From contig NZ_CP012661.1 of the NCBI RefSeq assembly GCF_001620265.1, positions 4,663,001 to 4,727,000 of the forward strand: a DNA stretch of 64,000 bases, written 5' to 3'. A program made the position numbers and the translations under genes. This document shows, piece after piece, positions 36,947 through 46,735 of this stretch. Source of the stretch: Frigidibacter mobilis. GTDB lineage: Bacteria; Pseudomonadota; Alphaproteobacteria; Rhodobacterales; Rhodobacteraceae. Every line of letters starts with the position of its first letter. The stretch's first letter is position 1. The notes under the pieces were generated by a model. That model saw only the letters and a list, made by a program, of their open reading frames with translations. It had not been told where the DNA came from and ran no database searches.

Positions 36947-36960
36947 TTGATCCAAGTCAA
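36947..36960. promoter_or_regulatory. FNR box 1 upstream of ccoG
   Basis: TTGAT-CCAA-GTCAA. One mismatch from consensus, 236 bp upstream of the ccoG GTG, so it is the distal site. Apart from this, the terminator and box 2, the 36.83-37.20 kb gap shows nothing else. Confidence 0.75.
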
Positions 36961-37120
36961 GGCGCTGCCGGTGCTCGAGGTCTACGCATCTTGTGACCGA
37001 GGCGGAAACGTCCGTGTCATGGCACCGGCTCCCCGTCCTGTTCGCGCGTTTCCTGGGGGTGCCGGTGCCATTCCTTTCCGGGGGTCTGGCCGGCTTTCAT
37101 GTATCACCCGTCTGCCTTTT

Positions 37121-37134
37121 TTGACGCAGGTCAA
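37121..37134. promoter_or_regulatory. FNR box 2 upstream of ccoG
   Basis: TTGAC-GCAG-GTCAA, symmetric TTGAC half-sites, 61 bp upstream of the ccoG start and suitably placed for activation. Confidence 0.85.
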
Positions 37135-37195
37135 TGCCCGGCATGAGCGGCTATCCTACAAGCAACAACAACCAGTCCGCCAACGGAGATCAACC

Positions 37196-38626
37196 GTGAG
37201 CTCTTCAGACCAACCCGCCAGCCTTTATGCCGCGCGCGAACCGATCTTTCCGCGCCGCGTGAAGGGTCGATTCCGCAACCTGAAATGGGCGCTTCTGGCG
37301 GTGATGCTGGGCATCTACTACATCACGCCGTGGATCCGCTGGGACCGGGGGCCGGGGATGCCGGATCAGGCGGTGCTGATCGACCTGGCGAACCGGCGGT
37401 TCTTCTTCTTCATGATCGAGATCTGGCCGCACGAATTCTACTTCGTCGCCGGCCTGCTGATTATGGCGGGGCTTGGCCTGTTCCTGTTCACCTCGGCGCT
37501 GGGCCGGGTGTGGTGCGGTTATGCTTGCCCGCAGACGGTGTGGACCGACCTTTACATATTGGTCGAGCGATGGGTCGAGGGCGACCGCAACGCGCGGCTG
37601 CGGCTGTTCAACCAGAAGTGGAATGCCCACAAGGCGCGGCTGCGGCTCACCAAATGGACGCTGTGGCTGCTGATCGGGCTCGCCACCGGCGGGGCCTGGG
37701 TGTTCTACTTCACCGATGCGCCGACGCTGTTGGGCAACCTGCTGACGGGCGACGCCCATCCGGCAGCCTATACCACCATCGTGCTGCTGACGCTGACCAC
37801 CTTTGCCTTTGGCGGCTTCGCGCGTGAACAGATCTGCATCTATGCCTGCCCCTGGCCGCGGATCCAGGCCGCTATGATGGATGAAGACACCATCACCGTC
37901 GCCTACCGCGAATGGCGGGGTGAGCCGCGCGGCAAGCTGAAGAAGGCCGTGGGCACCGAAGAACCGCTGGGTGACTGCATCGACTGCATGGCCTGCGTCA
38001 ACGTCTGCCCGATGGGCATCGACATCCGCAACGGCCAGCAGCTGGAATGTATCACCTGCGCGCTGTGCATCGACGCCTGCGACGAGGTGATGGACAAGAT
38101 CGGCAAGCCGCGCGGGCTGATCGACTACATGGCACTGAAGGACGAGGCGGCAGAGCGTGCCGGCGCCCATCCCAAGCATATCTGGAAGCACATCTTCCGC
38201 GTGCGCACGATGGTGTATACCGTCCTTTGGGCCGGCATTGGTATCGGGCTGGTGGTGGCGCTGTTCATGCGCTCCCCCTTCGACGTGAACGTGACGCCGG
38301 TGCGCAACCCGATCTATGTGATGCTGTCCGATGGTGCGATCCGCAACACCTATGAGATGCGCCTGCGCAACAAGCAGGGTGGCGAGCGGGATTTTGTGAT
38401 ATCCGTCGATGGGGACCCGGCGCTGGTCACCACGGTCGAGGGCAAGGAAACCACGGTGGTGACCGTCGCCGCAGATGAACTGGGCGGCACGCGGCTCTAT
38501 GTGGTGGCTCCTGCAGGATCGGCGCCGGCGCTTGCCGAACGCACGCCGCTGACGATCTGGATCGAGGATACCGAAAGCCGGAGCCGTGTCGGCATCCACA
38601 CGATCTTCAACGGGAAAGGACAGTGA
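37196..38626 (+). CDS. ccoG: Cytochrome c oxidase accessory protein CcoG (FixG/RdxA)
   Basis: The 476-residue membrane protein has about five helices and two ferredoxin-type motifs (CIDCMACVNVCPMG and CITCALCIDACDE, about residues 264-300). A C-terminal Ig-like periplasmic domain follows (FixG_C). CcoG acts as a copper-reducing factor for CuB insertion. The GTG at 37196 has GGAGAT 9 bases upstream; the frame is open further 5' through the control region, which is not coding. First gene of ccoGHIS. Confidence 0.94.
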   Translation: MSSSDQPASLYAAREPIFPRRVKGRFRNLKWALLAVMLGIYYITPWIRWDRGPGMPDQAVLIDLANRRFFFFMIEIWPHEFYFVAGLLIMAGLGLFLFTSALGRVWCGYACPQTVWTDLYILVERWVEGDRNARLRLFNQKWNAHKARLRLTKWTLWLLIGLATGGAWVFYFTDAPTLLGNLLTGDAHPAAYTTIVLLTLTTFAFGGFAREQICIYACPWPRIQAAMMDEDTITVAYREWRGEPRGKLKKAVGTEEPLGDCIDCMACVNVCPMGIDIRNGQQLECITCALCIDACDEVMDKIGKPRGLIDYMALKDEAAERAGAHPKHIWKHIFRVRTMVYTVLWAGIGIGLVVALFMRSPFDVNVTPVRNPIYVMLSDGAIRNTYEMRLRNKQGGERDFVISVDGDPALVTTVEGKETTVVTVAADELGGTRLYVVAPAGSAPALAERTPLTIWIEDTESRSRVGIHTIFNGKGQ

Positions 38627-38627
38627 C

Positions 38628-39116
38628 ATGACCAAAGTGCAGGTACGCGCAGCGGACGGGGGCCGCCCGCTGACCGGCCGCAAGGTGCTGGCCATCGTGG
38701 TCAGTGCCTTCGCGCTGATTATCGCTGTCAACGTCTATATGGCGGTTCAGGCGATCAGCACCTTTCCGGGGCTGGAGGTGAAGAACTCCTATGTCGCCAG
38801 CCAGACCTTCGATGCCGACCGCGCCGCGCAAGAGGCGCTTGGCTGGCATGTCACGCATGAATACAGCCCGGACGGTGTGCTGAGTCTGGTGATGCGTGAC
38901 GCACATGGCCTGCCGGCGCAGGTGAAATCGCTGTCGGTCATCATCGGGCGGACCACCTATGCCCGCGATGACCGGCCGGTGGATCTGGTCTATACCGGCG
39001 GGATCTATAGCGCCAAGCTGGACCTGCAGCCGGGCAACTGGCTGCTGCACCTCGATGCGACGGCCGAGGATGGCACTGCCTTCCGCCAGCGCTACGACAT
39101 GTTCGTGAACGGATAA
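38628..39116 (+). CDS. ccoH: cbb3 oxidase assembly protein CcoH (FixH)
   Basis: The 162-residue protein has an N-terminal membrane helix (GRKVLAIVVSAFALIIAVNVYM) and a periplasmic FixH domain. CcoH is required for stable assembly of cbb3. AAAGGA lies 9 bases upstream of the ATG at 38628, and the gene begins 1 bp after ccoG. The next gene starts 4 bp after its stop. Confidence 0.93.
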   Translation: MTKVQVRAADGGRPLTGRKVLAIVVSAFALIIAVNVYMAVQAISTFPGLEVKNSYVASQTFDADRAAQEALGWHVTHEYSPDGVLSLVMRDAHGLPAQVKSLSVIIGRTTYARDDRPVDLVYTGGIYSAKLDLQPGNWLLHLDATAEDGTAFRQRYDMFVNG

Positions 39117-39120
39117 GCCG

Positions 39121-41300
39121 ATGGACGTGCCCTCCGCCTCTGCCTGCCCCGCCTGCCTTGTCGCTCCGTCGGCAGAGCGCCTTGCTGCGGCCGCCGCGCC
39201 CAAGGATGCGCGGTTGTTCCTGTCGCTGCCCACCGCCCATTGCGCCGTCTGCATCTCGGATGTCGAACGCGCGCTGGCGGCAGAGCCGGGGGTGCGCCAC
39301 GCGCGGGTCAACCTGACGCTGAAGCGCGTGGCCGTGGAAGCCGACCCCGAGGTGACGGCTGAACGGCTGGTCGCGGTGCTGGACCGCATCGGCTATGAGG
39401 CGCATGAGCTGGATCCCGGCACGCTGATGGTGACGGAAACCGACCGGCGCGGACGTGATCTGCTGATGCGGATCGGCGTGTCGGGCTTTGCGATGATGAA
39501 CGTGATGCTGCTCTCGGTCGCGGTCTGGTCGGGGGCCGAGGATGCGACTCGTGACCTGTTCCACTGGATTTCCGCCGCCATCGCGCTGCCCACGGTGGTG
39601 TTTGCCGGCCAGCCGTTCTTTTCCAGCGCCTGGACCGCGCTGAAGGCAGGGCGGCTGGGAATGGATGTGCCGATCAGCCTGGCGCTGATCCTCGCCTCGG
39701 CGATCTCGGTCTATGAGACGATGCACTCGGGCCATCACGCCTATTTCGACGCGGCGGTGATGCTGTCCTTCTTCCTGCTGGTCGGGCGCTATCTGGACTA
39801 TCGCACCCGCGCCGTGGCCCGCTCTGCCGCCGAGGAACTGGCGGCGCTGGAAGTGCCGCGCGCCGTGGTGCTGCGGGATGGCGCGGAAGTGACGGTGCCG
39901 GTGGCCGAGATTGCGGTGGATGATCTGGTGATGGTGCGTCCCGGCGCGCGGATGCCGGTGGATGGCACCGTGACCCACGGCAGCAGCGAGGTCGACCGCT
40001 CGTTCCTGACGGGCGAGAGCCTGCCCGCCTGGGCGGGCATCGGCAGCGCGGTTCTGGCGGGCGAGGTCAACCTGACCGGGCCGCTGACGGTGCGGGTGAC
40101 GGCGGCGGGCCGCGATACCAGCCTGCACCGGATGGCGGATCTGGTGGCGATGGCCGAAAGTGCGCGCAATCGCTACACCTCGCTGGCGGATCGGGCGGCG
40201 CGGCTCTACTCGCCGGGCGTGCATATCCTGGCCTTCGGCTCTTTCTTGGGTTGGATGCAGATCACCGGTGGCGACGTGCGCGTTGCCGTGAACATCGCCG
40301 CGGCGGTGCTGATTATCACCTGCCCCTGTGCGCTTGGCCTTGCCGTGCCCGCGGTGGTGACGGCCGCCAGCGGCAAGCTGTTCCGCAAGGGCCTGCTCAT
40401 CAAGGACAGCACCGCGCTGGAGCGTCTGGCCGAGGTGGATACCGTGGTCTTCGACAAGACCGGCACCCTGACGATGGGGGCACCGGAACCCGTGAACTTG
40501 GGCGATCTGCCCGATGCGGCGCTGGAGGTTGCGGCGGCGCTGGCCGGGGCCTCGTCGCACCCCCTGGCGAGGGCGCTGGCAGAGGCTGCGCGCGCCGCGG
40601 GTATTCGGCCGGCCAATGTCACGGACCTGCGCGAAGTGCCCGGCTACGGGATCGAGGGCAGTGGCGCGGGCAGGTGGTGCGGCTTGGCCGTGCCGTCTGG
40701 GTCGGCGCCGAGGCGGGCAGCATCACCGCGACCCATCTGAAGATCGGCACCGCGGCGCCGCTGTCGGTGGCCTTTGCCGACCGCCTGCGCCCCGGCGCGG
40801 CCGAGGCGGTGGCGGCCTTCCAGAAGCAGGGCAAGGAGGTGCACCTGATCTCGGGTGACGTGGCGGGCGCGGTGGGCGATCTGGCCGGGCGGCTGGGGAT
40901 CGTGCAGTGGCAGGCAGAGGCGCTGCCGGCCGACAAGGCGGCGCTGATCGCCGAGCTGGCGGCGCAGGGCCGCAAGGTGCTGATGGTCGGCGACGGGCTG
41001 AACGACACCGCGGCGCTGGCCTCGGCCCATGCCTCGATCTCGCCGGCCTCGGCGCTGGATGCGGCGCGTGCCGCCTCGGATATCGTGCTGCTGGGGACCG
41101 ACCTGTCGCCGGTAGCCGAGGCGGTTCGCGTCGCAGTGAAGGCGCGGCGGCGGATCAAGGAGAACTTTGCCATCTCGCTGCTGTATAACGTGGTGGCGGT
41201 GCCTATCGCGATTGTTGGGCTGGCGACGCCGCTGGCGGCGGCGCTGGCGATGTCGCTGTCGTCGATCACCGTCTCGTTGAACGCGCTGCGGCTGAAATAA
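39121..41300 (+). CDS. ccoI: Copper-transporting P1B-type ATPase CcoI (one frameshift)
   Basis: The copper pump supplies cbb3 oxidase. An N-terminal Cys-rich segment and HMA domain (HCAVCISDVERAL) precede the membrane helices, the actuator motif SFLTGES, the ion-binding TCPCALGLAVP, DKTGTLTMG, SSHPLARAL and GDGLNDTAAL. About 726 residues when joined. The frame breaks at about 40668-40671: GGCGCGGGCAGGTGG needs one more base for GSGAGQVVRLGRAVWVGAEAG, after which the second frame runs to the TAA at 41300. Because the rest of ccoNOQP-GHIS is intact, a consensus error is more likely than a lost gene. Confidence 0.92.
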
Positions 41301-41311
41301 GGACTGCCCCC

Positions 41312-41470
41312 ATGAACATGCTTGCCTATCTGATTCCGATCTCGCTTGGCCTTGGTGGGCTGGGGCTGGCGGCGTTCTTCTGGTCGCTCAAGGACCGGCA
41401 GTATGATGATCCGGACGGGGATTCGCAGCGCATCCTGTCGACGGAATGGGACGACCGGCCCAAACCCTGA
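41312..41470 (+). CDS. ccoS: cbb3-type oxidase assembly protein CcoS
   Basis: The 52-residue protein starts MNMLAYLIPISLGLGGLGLA, has a single helix, then the conserved AFFWSLKDRQYDDPDGD. CcoS is needed for cofactor insertion into CcoN. AAGGA lies 11 bases upstream. Last gene of ccoGHIS; a large hairpin follows. Confidence 0.93.
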   Translation: MNMLAYLIPISLGLGGLGLAAFFWSLKDRQYDDPDGDSQRILSTEWDDRPKP

Positions 41471-41477
41471 TCTGCCG

Positions 41478-41537
41478 CCCCACCGAGAGACAACAAGGCC
41501 GCGCCCTTGGGCGCGGCCTTGTTGTCTCTCGGTGGGG
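41478..41537. terminator. Perfect 29-bp inverted repeat, bidirectional terminator
   Basis: A 29-bp arm starting CCCCACCGAGAGACAACAAG, 2-base loop TT, exact complementary arm. It fills the gap between convergent ccoS and dacC. The inner GGCCGCGCCC/GGGCGCGGCC stem followed by TTGTTGT fits a terminator; the full arm length is unusual. Confidence 0.8.
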
Positions 41538-41543
41538 CACGCC

Positions 41544-43304
41544 TCAGGGGCCGACGACCTCGCAGTCCTGACCGCGGGCGTCCAGCCGACGGCAGGCGGC
41601 CTCGGCCATCTCTTGCGACATGCCGACAAAGTTGGCGTCGAACCCGCCCTTGCGGCTGACGACCTTGCGCAGCGTTCCATCCAGCGTCGAGGGTTCCGTC
41701 AGCGCCATCTGCAGCAGCGCCCGTTCGGCATTGTAGCGCGAGGTGTAGTTGCCGATGCTGATGGCCCAATGCCGCCCGCCCGAGGTCGAGACGCGGCTGA
41801 CCACCTCCAACTCTGCGGGGGTGTCGAACTCCGGGTCCGTCTGCGCCGACATCAAGATGATGGTGCCGGGGCGCGAGGGCGGCGCGGCGACGGCGGGTTC
41901 GGGCTGCATCACCGTCGCGAGCTCCAGCGTTTCGGGCTGCGGCTCGGTGGATTGCATCAGCACGAAGCCAGTTGCAGCCCCGGGCTCGGCCATTGCGACC
42001 TGCGGGTTGGGTGGCGGTGCGGTTCCGGCTGCTTCGGCCACCATTGACAGCGCCTCGGCCTCGGCCACCAGGACCTCGGGCAGTGCGTCGGCCGCGGCAA
42101 GCTGCATCGGCGGCGCGGCAGGCTCTGCAGCCGCATCCGGGCGCGCCGCGGGGCGCAGCGCTGGCGGCAGGCTGGCGATCTCGGCCTCGGTCAGTTGGTC
42201 CTCGGCCAACTCGGGTTCGGTTGCTGCCACGGCAATCTCGGCCACCGGCGCGGCGGCGGCACTGCCCTGAACCTCAGCCAGAACCGCATCGATATTGCTT
42301 TGCATCGCCATCAGAACCTCGGCAGGCGGGGCGACCGGCGCGGCGCCCGGCCGGCCCTTGGGCCGCAGGCTGCGCGCCACGGCGCCATTGACCCGCAGTG
42401 TCTTGCCGGCGCCGCCTGCGTCTTCGGGCAATGCGTCGACCACTTGTGCATAGGCGGGCGCTGGCGGCTTCTGGACCGTCGCCTTGTTCGGTGCCTTTCC
42501 AAAGCCCACGTCCAGCAACTGCGCCATCTTCTCGTTGCGCCAGGCGGTGGACTTGCCGCCCATGACCGTGGCGATGATGCGCTTGTTGCCGCGCTGCGCC
42601 GAGGCGGTCAGGTTGAAGCCCGCGGCATTGGTGTAGCCGGTCTTGATGCCGTCGGCGCCTTCATAGGCATCCAGGAACCGCCGGTTGGTGCTGGCGACCT
42701 GCGCGATGCCGGCATCGGCACTGCGGCGCGAGAAGATGTTGTAGTATTGCGGGAAATCATAGAACAGCCGCCGGCCCAGAATGGTCATGTCGCGCGCGCT
42801 GGACAGGTGGCCGTCGCGGGTCAGGCCGTTGGCATTGCGAAAGCTGGAGTTCTTCATGCCAAGTGCTGCCGCGGTGCGGTTCATCCGGCGGGCAAATTCG
42901 TCCTCGGACCCGGAAATCGCCTCGCCGATGGCGGTGGCCGCGTCATTGGCCGACTTGATCGCCGCGGCGCGGATCAGGTAGCGCAGGGCAATCTGCTGCC
43001 CGGGCTTGAGGCCCAGCTTCGACGGCGGTTCTGCAGCGGCATGTCTGGATACGGTGACTTTGCTGTCGAGACTGATCTCTCCGCGCTCGATGGCTTCGAA
43101 GGCGATGTAGAGGGTCATCATCTTGGTCAGCGAGGCGGGGTGCAGCCGGGTGTCGGCGTTCTCGGAATACAGCACCTCGCCGGTGCGCGCGTCGATCACC
43201 ATCGCGGCAAAGGGCGCGGCAAGCGCCGGCACAACCGACATGGCCACCGCGAATGCAAACGCGAATAGCCGATGGAAGAGCCATCGTCCCGGAAACCTGT
43301 TCAC
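41544..43304 (-). CDS. D-alanyl-D-alanine carboxypeptidase with SPOR domain
   Basis: The 586-residue exported S11 peptidase has a signal peptide (cut after PALAA) and the three penicillin-binding motifs SLTK (about residue 58), SAND (about 118) and KTGYT (about 220). It trims the terminal D-Ala of peptidoglycan side chains. After the catalytic region comes a long Ala/Pro/Glu-rich linker (about residues 280-500), then a C-terminal SPOR domain (WAISIGNYTSRYNAE... CRRLDARGQDCEV) that binds denuded septal glycan, implying action at the division site. The SPOR fusion and linker make it longer than E. coli DacA/C (about 400). Confidence 0.92.
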   Translation of the reverse strand: MNRFPGRWLFHRLFAFAFAVAMSVVPALAAPFAAMVIDARTGEVLYSENADTRLHPASLTKMMTLYIAFEAIERGEISLDSKVTVSRHAAAEPPSKLGLKPGQQIALRYLIRAAAIKSANDAATAIGEAISGSEDEFARRMNRTAAALGMKNSSFRNANGLTRDGHLSSARDMTILGRRLFYDFPQYYNIFSRRSADAGIAQVASTNRRFLDAYEGADGIKTGYTNAAGFNLTASAQRGNKRIIATVMGGKSTAWRNEKMAQLLDVGFGKAPNKATVQKPPAPAYAQVVDALPEDAGGAGKTLRVNGAVARSLRPKGRPGAAPVAPPAEVLMAMQSNIDAVLAEVQGSAAAAPVAEIAVAATEPELAEDQLTEAEIASLPPALRPAARPDAAAEPAAPPMQLAAADALPEVLVAEAEALSMVAEAAGTAPPPNPQVAMAEPGAATGFVLMQSTEPQPETLELATVMQPEPAVAAPPSRPGTIILMSAQTDPEFDTPAELEVVSRVSTSGGRHWAISIGNYTSRYNAERALLQMALTEPSTLDGTLRKVVSRKGGFDANFVGMSQEMAEAACRRLDARGQDCEVVGP

Positions 43305-43482
43305 GGTTCCTGCCTTTCACTGCCTCTGAGCTTCCCGATCATTTTCGCCGGGAATTGTCGTTCTGGATGGATGCTAGCATGACTTCCGATGCGAGAAAAC
43401 ACCTCAATTTCAAGAACTTTCGGGGCGAAGTTAAGCCATTTTCCGCCTATGCCAAGTGTTGCGGAAGCGCCGCGCGCAACGC

Positions 43483-44196
43483 CTAGATATGGGCTTCTCC
43501 CCCTGGCAGGGCCTCGGCGAGATCCGACAGGTCGTTCAGGGCGAGAAAGCGCGGGTGGCCCATCGGCGCTTCGGCGTGTTCAACCTCCCAGATCAGCACA
43601 TGCGGGACGTGAAGGCCCCAGCCCCCGGCTTGCAGCACCGGGATCACGTCGGATTTCAGCGAGTTGCCGACCATCGCCGCCTGCTCTGCGCCGGTGCCGT
43701 GGCGGGCGAAGATGCGGGCATAGACCTCGGGCGTCTTGTCCGACACGATCTCGACTGCGTGGAACAGGTCGCCCAGGCCCGACTGCGCCAGCTTGCGCTC
43801 CTGGTCCAGCAGGTCGCCCTTGGTAATCAGCACCACCCGGAACCGGCTGGCCGCTGCCTCCACCGCCTCGCGCGCATGGGGTAGCAGCTCTATCGGATGG
43901 GCGAGCATCTCGCGCCCCGCCGCCAGCAGCTCGCGGATCACGGCGGCGGGCACCCGGTCATCCGTTACCTCGATCGCGGTCTCGATCATCGACAGCACGA
44001 AGCCCTTGATGCCGAACCCGTACCGGCCAAGGTTGCGCCTCTCGGCCGCCAGCAGCGCCTTGGCCAGATCCTCGCGGGGGGCATGATCGGCCAGCAGCTC
44101 TGCGAAGCGGTCCTGCGTCAAGCGGAAGAGCCGTTCATTGTGCCAGAGTGTGTCATCGGCATCGAAACCGACGGTAGTGAGGCGCGCGCGGGTCAT
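43483..44196 (-). CDS. HAD family hydrolase
   Basis: The 237-residue protein has the HAD nucleophile motif GFDADDTLWHNE at its start, a helical cap, motif II VLITKGD and motif III/IV around VSDKTPEVY and MVGNSLKSDVIPV. A phosphatase of unknown substrate. The ATG at 44196 sets the motif 9 residues in, as is usual; no clear ribosome site is seen. Divergent from clpS. Confidence 0.88.
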   Translation of the reverse strand: MTRARLTTVGFDADDTLWHNERLFRLTQDRFAELLADHAPREDLAKALLAAERRNLGRYGFGIKGFVLSMIETAIEVTDDRVPAAVIRELLAAGREMLAHPIELLPHAREAVEAAASRFRVVLITKGDLLDQERKLAQSGLGDLFHAVEIVSDKTPEVYARIFARHGTGAEQAAMVGNSLKSDVIPVLQAGGWGLHVPHVLIWEVEHAEAPMGHPRFLALNDLSDLAEALPGGEAHI

Positions 44197-44366
44197 GATG
44201 TTCTGGCCGAGGGTTTTTGCGGGCTTTTGGGCCTGATTGTTGTGCGACAGGCCGGCCGTGGATGCAACGCGGGTCTTCCCCGTGGCGGCATCTGCCCTAT
44301 ATTGGAGACTCGAAGCTTTCACCCCCGAATCTGCTGGAGCAAGCGGTGCATCATCTGCCGTGGACC

Positions 44367-44687
44367 ATGACTGACAGGGCCGGAAACCCCGGCAAGGATG
44401 AGTCCGTCATCACCAAGACGCGCCCCAAGACCCAGCGCCCGCCGATGTACAAGGTGCTGCTGCTGAACGACGATTACACCCCGATGGAATTCGTCGTGCA
44501 TATCCTGGAGCGGTTTTTCGGCCTGACCCACGCGCAGGCGTTCGAGATCATGCTGACCGTTCACAAGAAGGGCCTGGCGGTGGTGGGCGTGTTCAGCTTC
44601 GAGGTGGCGGAAACCAAGGTGGCGCAGGTGATGGATTTCGCCCGCCGCCACCAGCACCCGCTGCAATGCACGATGGAAAAGGACTGA
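44367..44687 (+). CDS. clpS: ATP-dependent Clp protease adaptor ClpS
   Basis: The 106-residue adaptor delivers N-degron substrates to ClpAP. The core contains [20 protein letters not shown] and [19 protein letters not shown]. The Asn-Asp pair in LNDD and the downstream His contact the N-terminal residue. The first ~30 residues form the flexible tail that enters ClpA. The ATG at 44367 gives the family length. clpA is not in the window. Confidence 0.95.
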   Translation: MTDRAGNPGKDESVITKTRPKTQRPPMYKVLLLNDDYTPMEFVVHILERFFGLTHAQAFEIMLTVHKKGLAVVGVFSFEVAETKVAQVMDFARRHQHPLQCTMEKD

Positions 44688-44781
44688 TCCGCGGCGGATC
44701 GGCCCCTGTGCACGCAGCCCGCTCTGGACCCGGCAGGGCGGTGCGGTGTATCGGGCTGGATCGCATTGCCCCGGAGGCCCC

Positions 44782-45854
44782 ATGAAAACTTCTCGCCTGA
44801 GCACGCTGCTGGACGACACGCCGGATCTGCTGCCGCAAGCCGGCACGGTGCTGGTGCTGGGGCCGCGGGCGGGCAGCGACCTGTCGGCGCTGCCGGTAGA
44901 GCGGGTGCGCGCGGTGCAGGGCTTTCGTCCCGACCATGACGCGCTGGCGGCGCAGGGCTACAAGGTCGCGCCGGTGGCCGAGGGCAGCGACCATGCCGCG
45001 GCGCTGGTGATCCTGCCGCGCTCGCGCGCCGAGGGGCGGGCGATGGTGGCCGAGGCGGCGGCGCGGGTGCGCCCGGGCGGGCCGGTCTGGATCGATGGGC
45101 AGAAGACCGACGGGATCGACACCATGCTCCGCGATATCCGCGGGCGGCCGAGGTGCCGGGATCCCTGGCCAAGGCGCATGGCCGGATCTTCGGCTTTGCC
45201 GGCGGCGAGGCGGCGCGCTTTGCCGACTGGCAGGCGCAGCCGCTGGCCCCGGCCGAAGGCTTTCGCACCTATCCCGGCGTGTTCTCGGCCGAGGCGGTGG
45301 ACCGCGGGTCGCTGCTGCTGGCGGCGGCGCTGCCGGCTGACCTCAAGGGCCGTGTCGCTGATCTGGGGGCTGGCTGGGGCTGGCTTGCGGCGCAGGTTCT
45401 GGCGCGGCCGGGGGTGAAGTCGGTCGACCTGGTCGAGGCGGACCATCTGGCGCTGGCCTGTGCCCGCGCCAATGTCACCGACCCGCGGGCGACCTTCCAT
45501 TGGGCCGATGCCACCCAGTTCAGGCCGGAACGGCTGTGCGATGTGGTGGTGATGAACCCGCCTTTCCACCAGGGCCGCGCCGCCGACCCGTCGCTGGGGG
45601 CCGCCTTCATTGCCGCCGCCGCGCGGGTGTTGTCGCCGCAGGGGGTGCTGTGGATGGTGGCGAACCGGCACCTGCCCTACGAGACTGCGCTGACGGGGGC
45701 CTTCCGCGATGTGGAAGAACTGTCCGGCGATGGCGGCTTCAAGCTGTTCCGCGCCAGCCATCCGCAGCGCGCGCCAGCGCCCGGCTCCACGCGCTCGCCG
45801 CATCGCGGCACCGGCAATTCGCCGCATCGCAGCGCGGCTCGCGGTCGTCGCTGA
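44782..45854 (+). CDS. RsmC-like methyltransferase (one frameshift)
   Basis: Class I SAM methyltransferase resembling 16S rRNA G1207 methyltransferase. The N-terminal half (a degenerate methyltransferase domain, LVLGPRAGSDLSAL) reads in one frame from the ATG at 44782, 5 bases after GGAGG. The C-terminal half has the SAM motif VADLGAGWGWLA and the catalytic VVMNPPFHQGR (N6/N2 type). The frame changes at about 45146: GCGGGCGGCCGAGG needs one more G to read RGRAEVPGSLAKAHGRIFGF. About 357 residues when joined. The extreme C-terminus (after FRASHPQR) is a basic low-complexity tail not usual in the family. Confidence 0.85.
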
Positions 45855-45906
45855 AATCGGATAAGATCGTGGCAAACGTCCACCGGACGCCAGACAACGG
45901 GGCTTC

Positions 45907-46728
45907 ATGACCTACTCCATCAGCGGCAAGACCGCCATCGTCACCGGTGCCGCCAATGGCATCGGCCTGGCCATCGCGCGGCATTTCATCGAGCGCGGGG
46001 CGAACGTGATGTTCGCCGATATCGATGAGGGCAAGCTGGATGCCGAACTGGGCGATCTGACCCGGGATGAGGGGCCGGCGCGTTATTTCGCCGGCGACCT
46101 CTGCCAGAAGCTGACCATCGCCAACCTGGTTTCGGCCACCGTCGATGCCTTCGACCGGATCGACATCCTGGTTAATGCCAGCCGGCAGATCGCGCTGTCG
46201 GACCCGCTGTGTTCCGACGATACCCCGATCGAGGACATGTTGCGCCAGAACGTGATGTCCGGCCTGAAGCTGAGCCAGATCGTCGCGCGGCGCATGGTGG
46301 CGCAGGCCGCGCGCGAGACAGCCGAGGGCAGCGGCACCGCCGGCAGCATCGGCGCCATCGTCAACCTGTCGAACATCGCCGCGCAAAGGGTGCAGCCGGA
46401 ACTGCTGGCCTATTCGGTGGCGATGGCGGCACTGGATCAGACCACGCGCTCGCTTGCCGTGGCCTATGCGCCGCACAGGATCCGCGTCAATGCCGTGGCC
46501 TTCGGCTCTGTGATGAGCATGAGTCTGCAGAACGGCCTGCGCGAACATGCAGATTGGCGCGGGCGGATCGTGGCAGGCACGCCGATGGGCCGCATTGCTC
46601 CGGCCAGCGAACTGACAGAGGCGGTGCAATTCCTGGCGTCGGATGCAGCAGGCTTCGTGACCGGCCAGATCCTGACGGTGGATGGCGGGCGGTCGCTGAT
46701 CGACGCGGTGCAGGTGCCGGGGCACTGA
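45907..46728 (+). CDS. SDR-family protein lacking the catalytic Ser and Lys
   Basis: The 273-residue protein has a full short-chain dehydrogenase fold: TGAANGIG cofactor loop (about residues 14-21), ADID acidic residue favouring NAD, and a C-terminal GQILTVDGG. In the active site NLSNIAAQ replaces the usual NxSS(I/V)AG, so the catalytic Ser is Asn, and YSVAM replaces YxxxK, so the Lys is Met; the Tyr remains. Reductase activity is therefore doubtful, and a binding or regulatory role is possible. It ends 7 bp before a convergent lipoprotein gene. Confidence 0.87.
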   Translation: MTYSISGKTAIVTGAANGIGLAIARHFIERGANVMFADIDEGKLDAELGDLTRDEGPARYFAGDLCQKLTIANLVSATVDAFDRIDILVNASRQIALSDPLCSDDTPIEDMLRQNVMSGLKLSQIVARRMVAQAARETAEGSGTAGSIGAIVNLSNIAAQRVQPELLAYSVAMAALDQTTRSLAVAYAPHRIRVNAVAFGSVMSMSLQNGLREHADWRGRIVAGTPMGRIAPASELTEAVQFLASDAAGFVTGQILTVDGGRSLIDAVQVPGH

Positions 46729-46735
46729 GCGCCGG

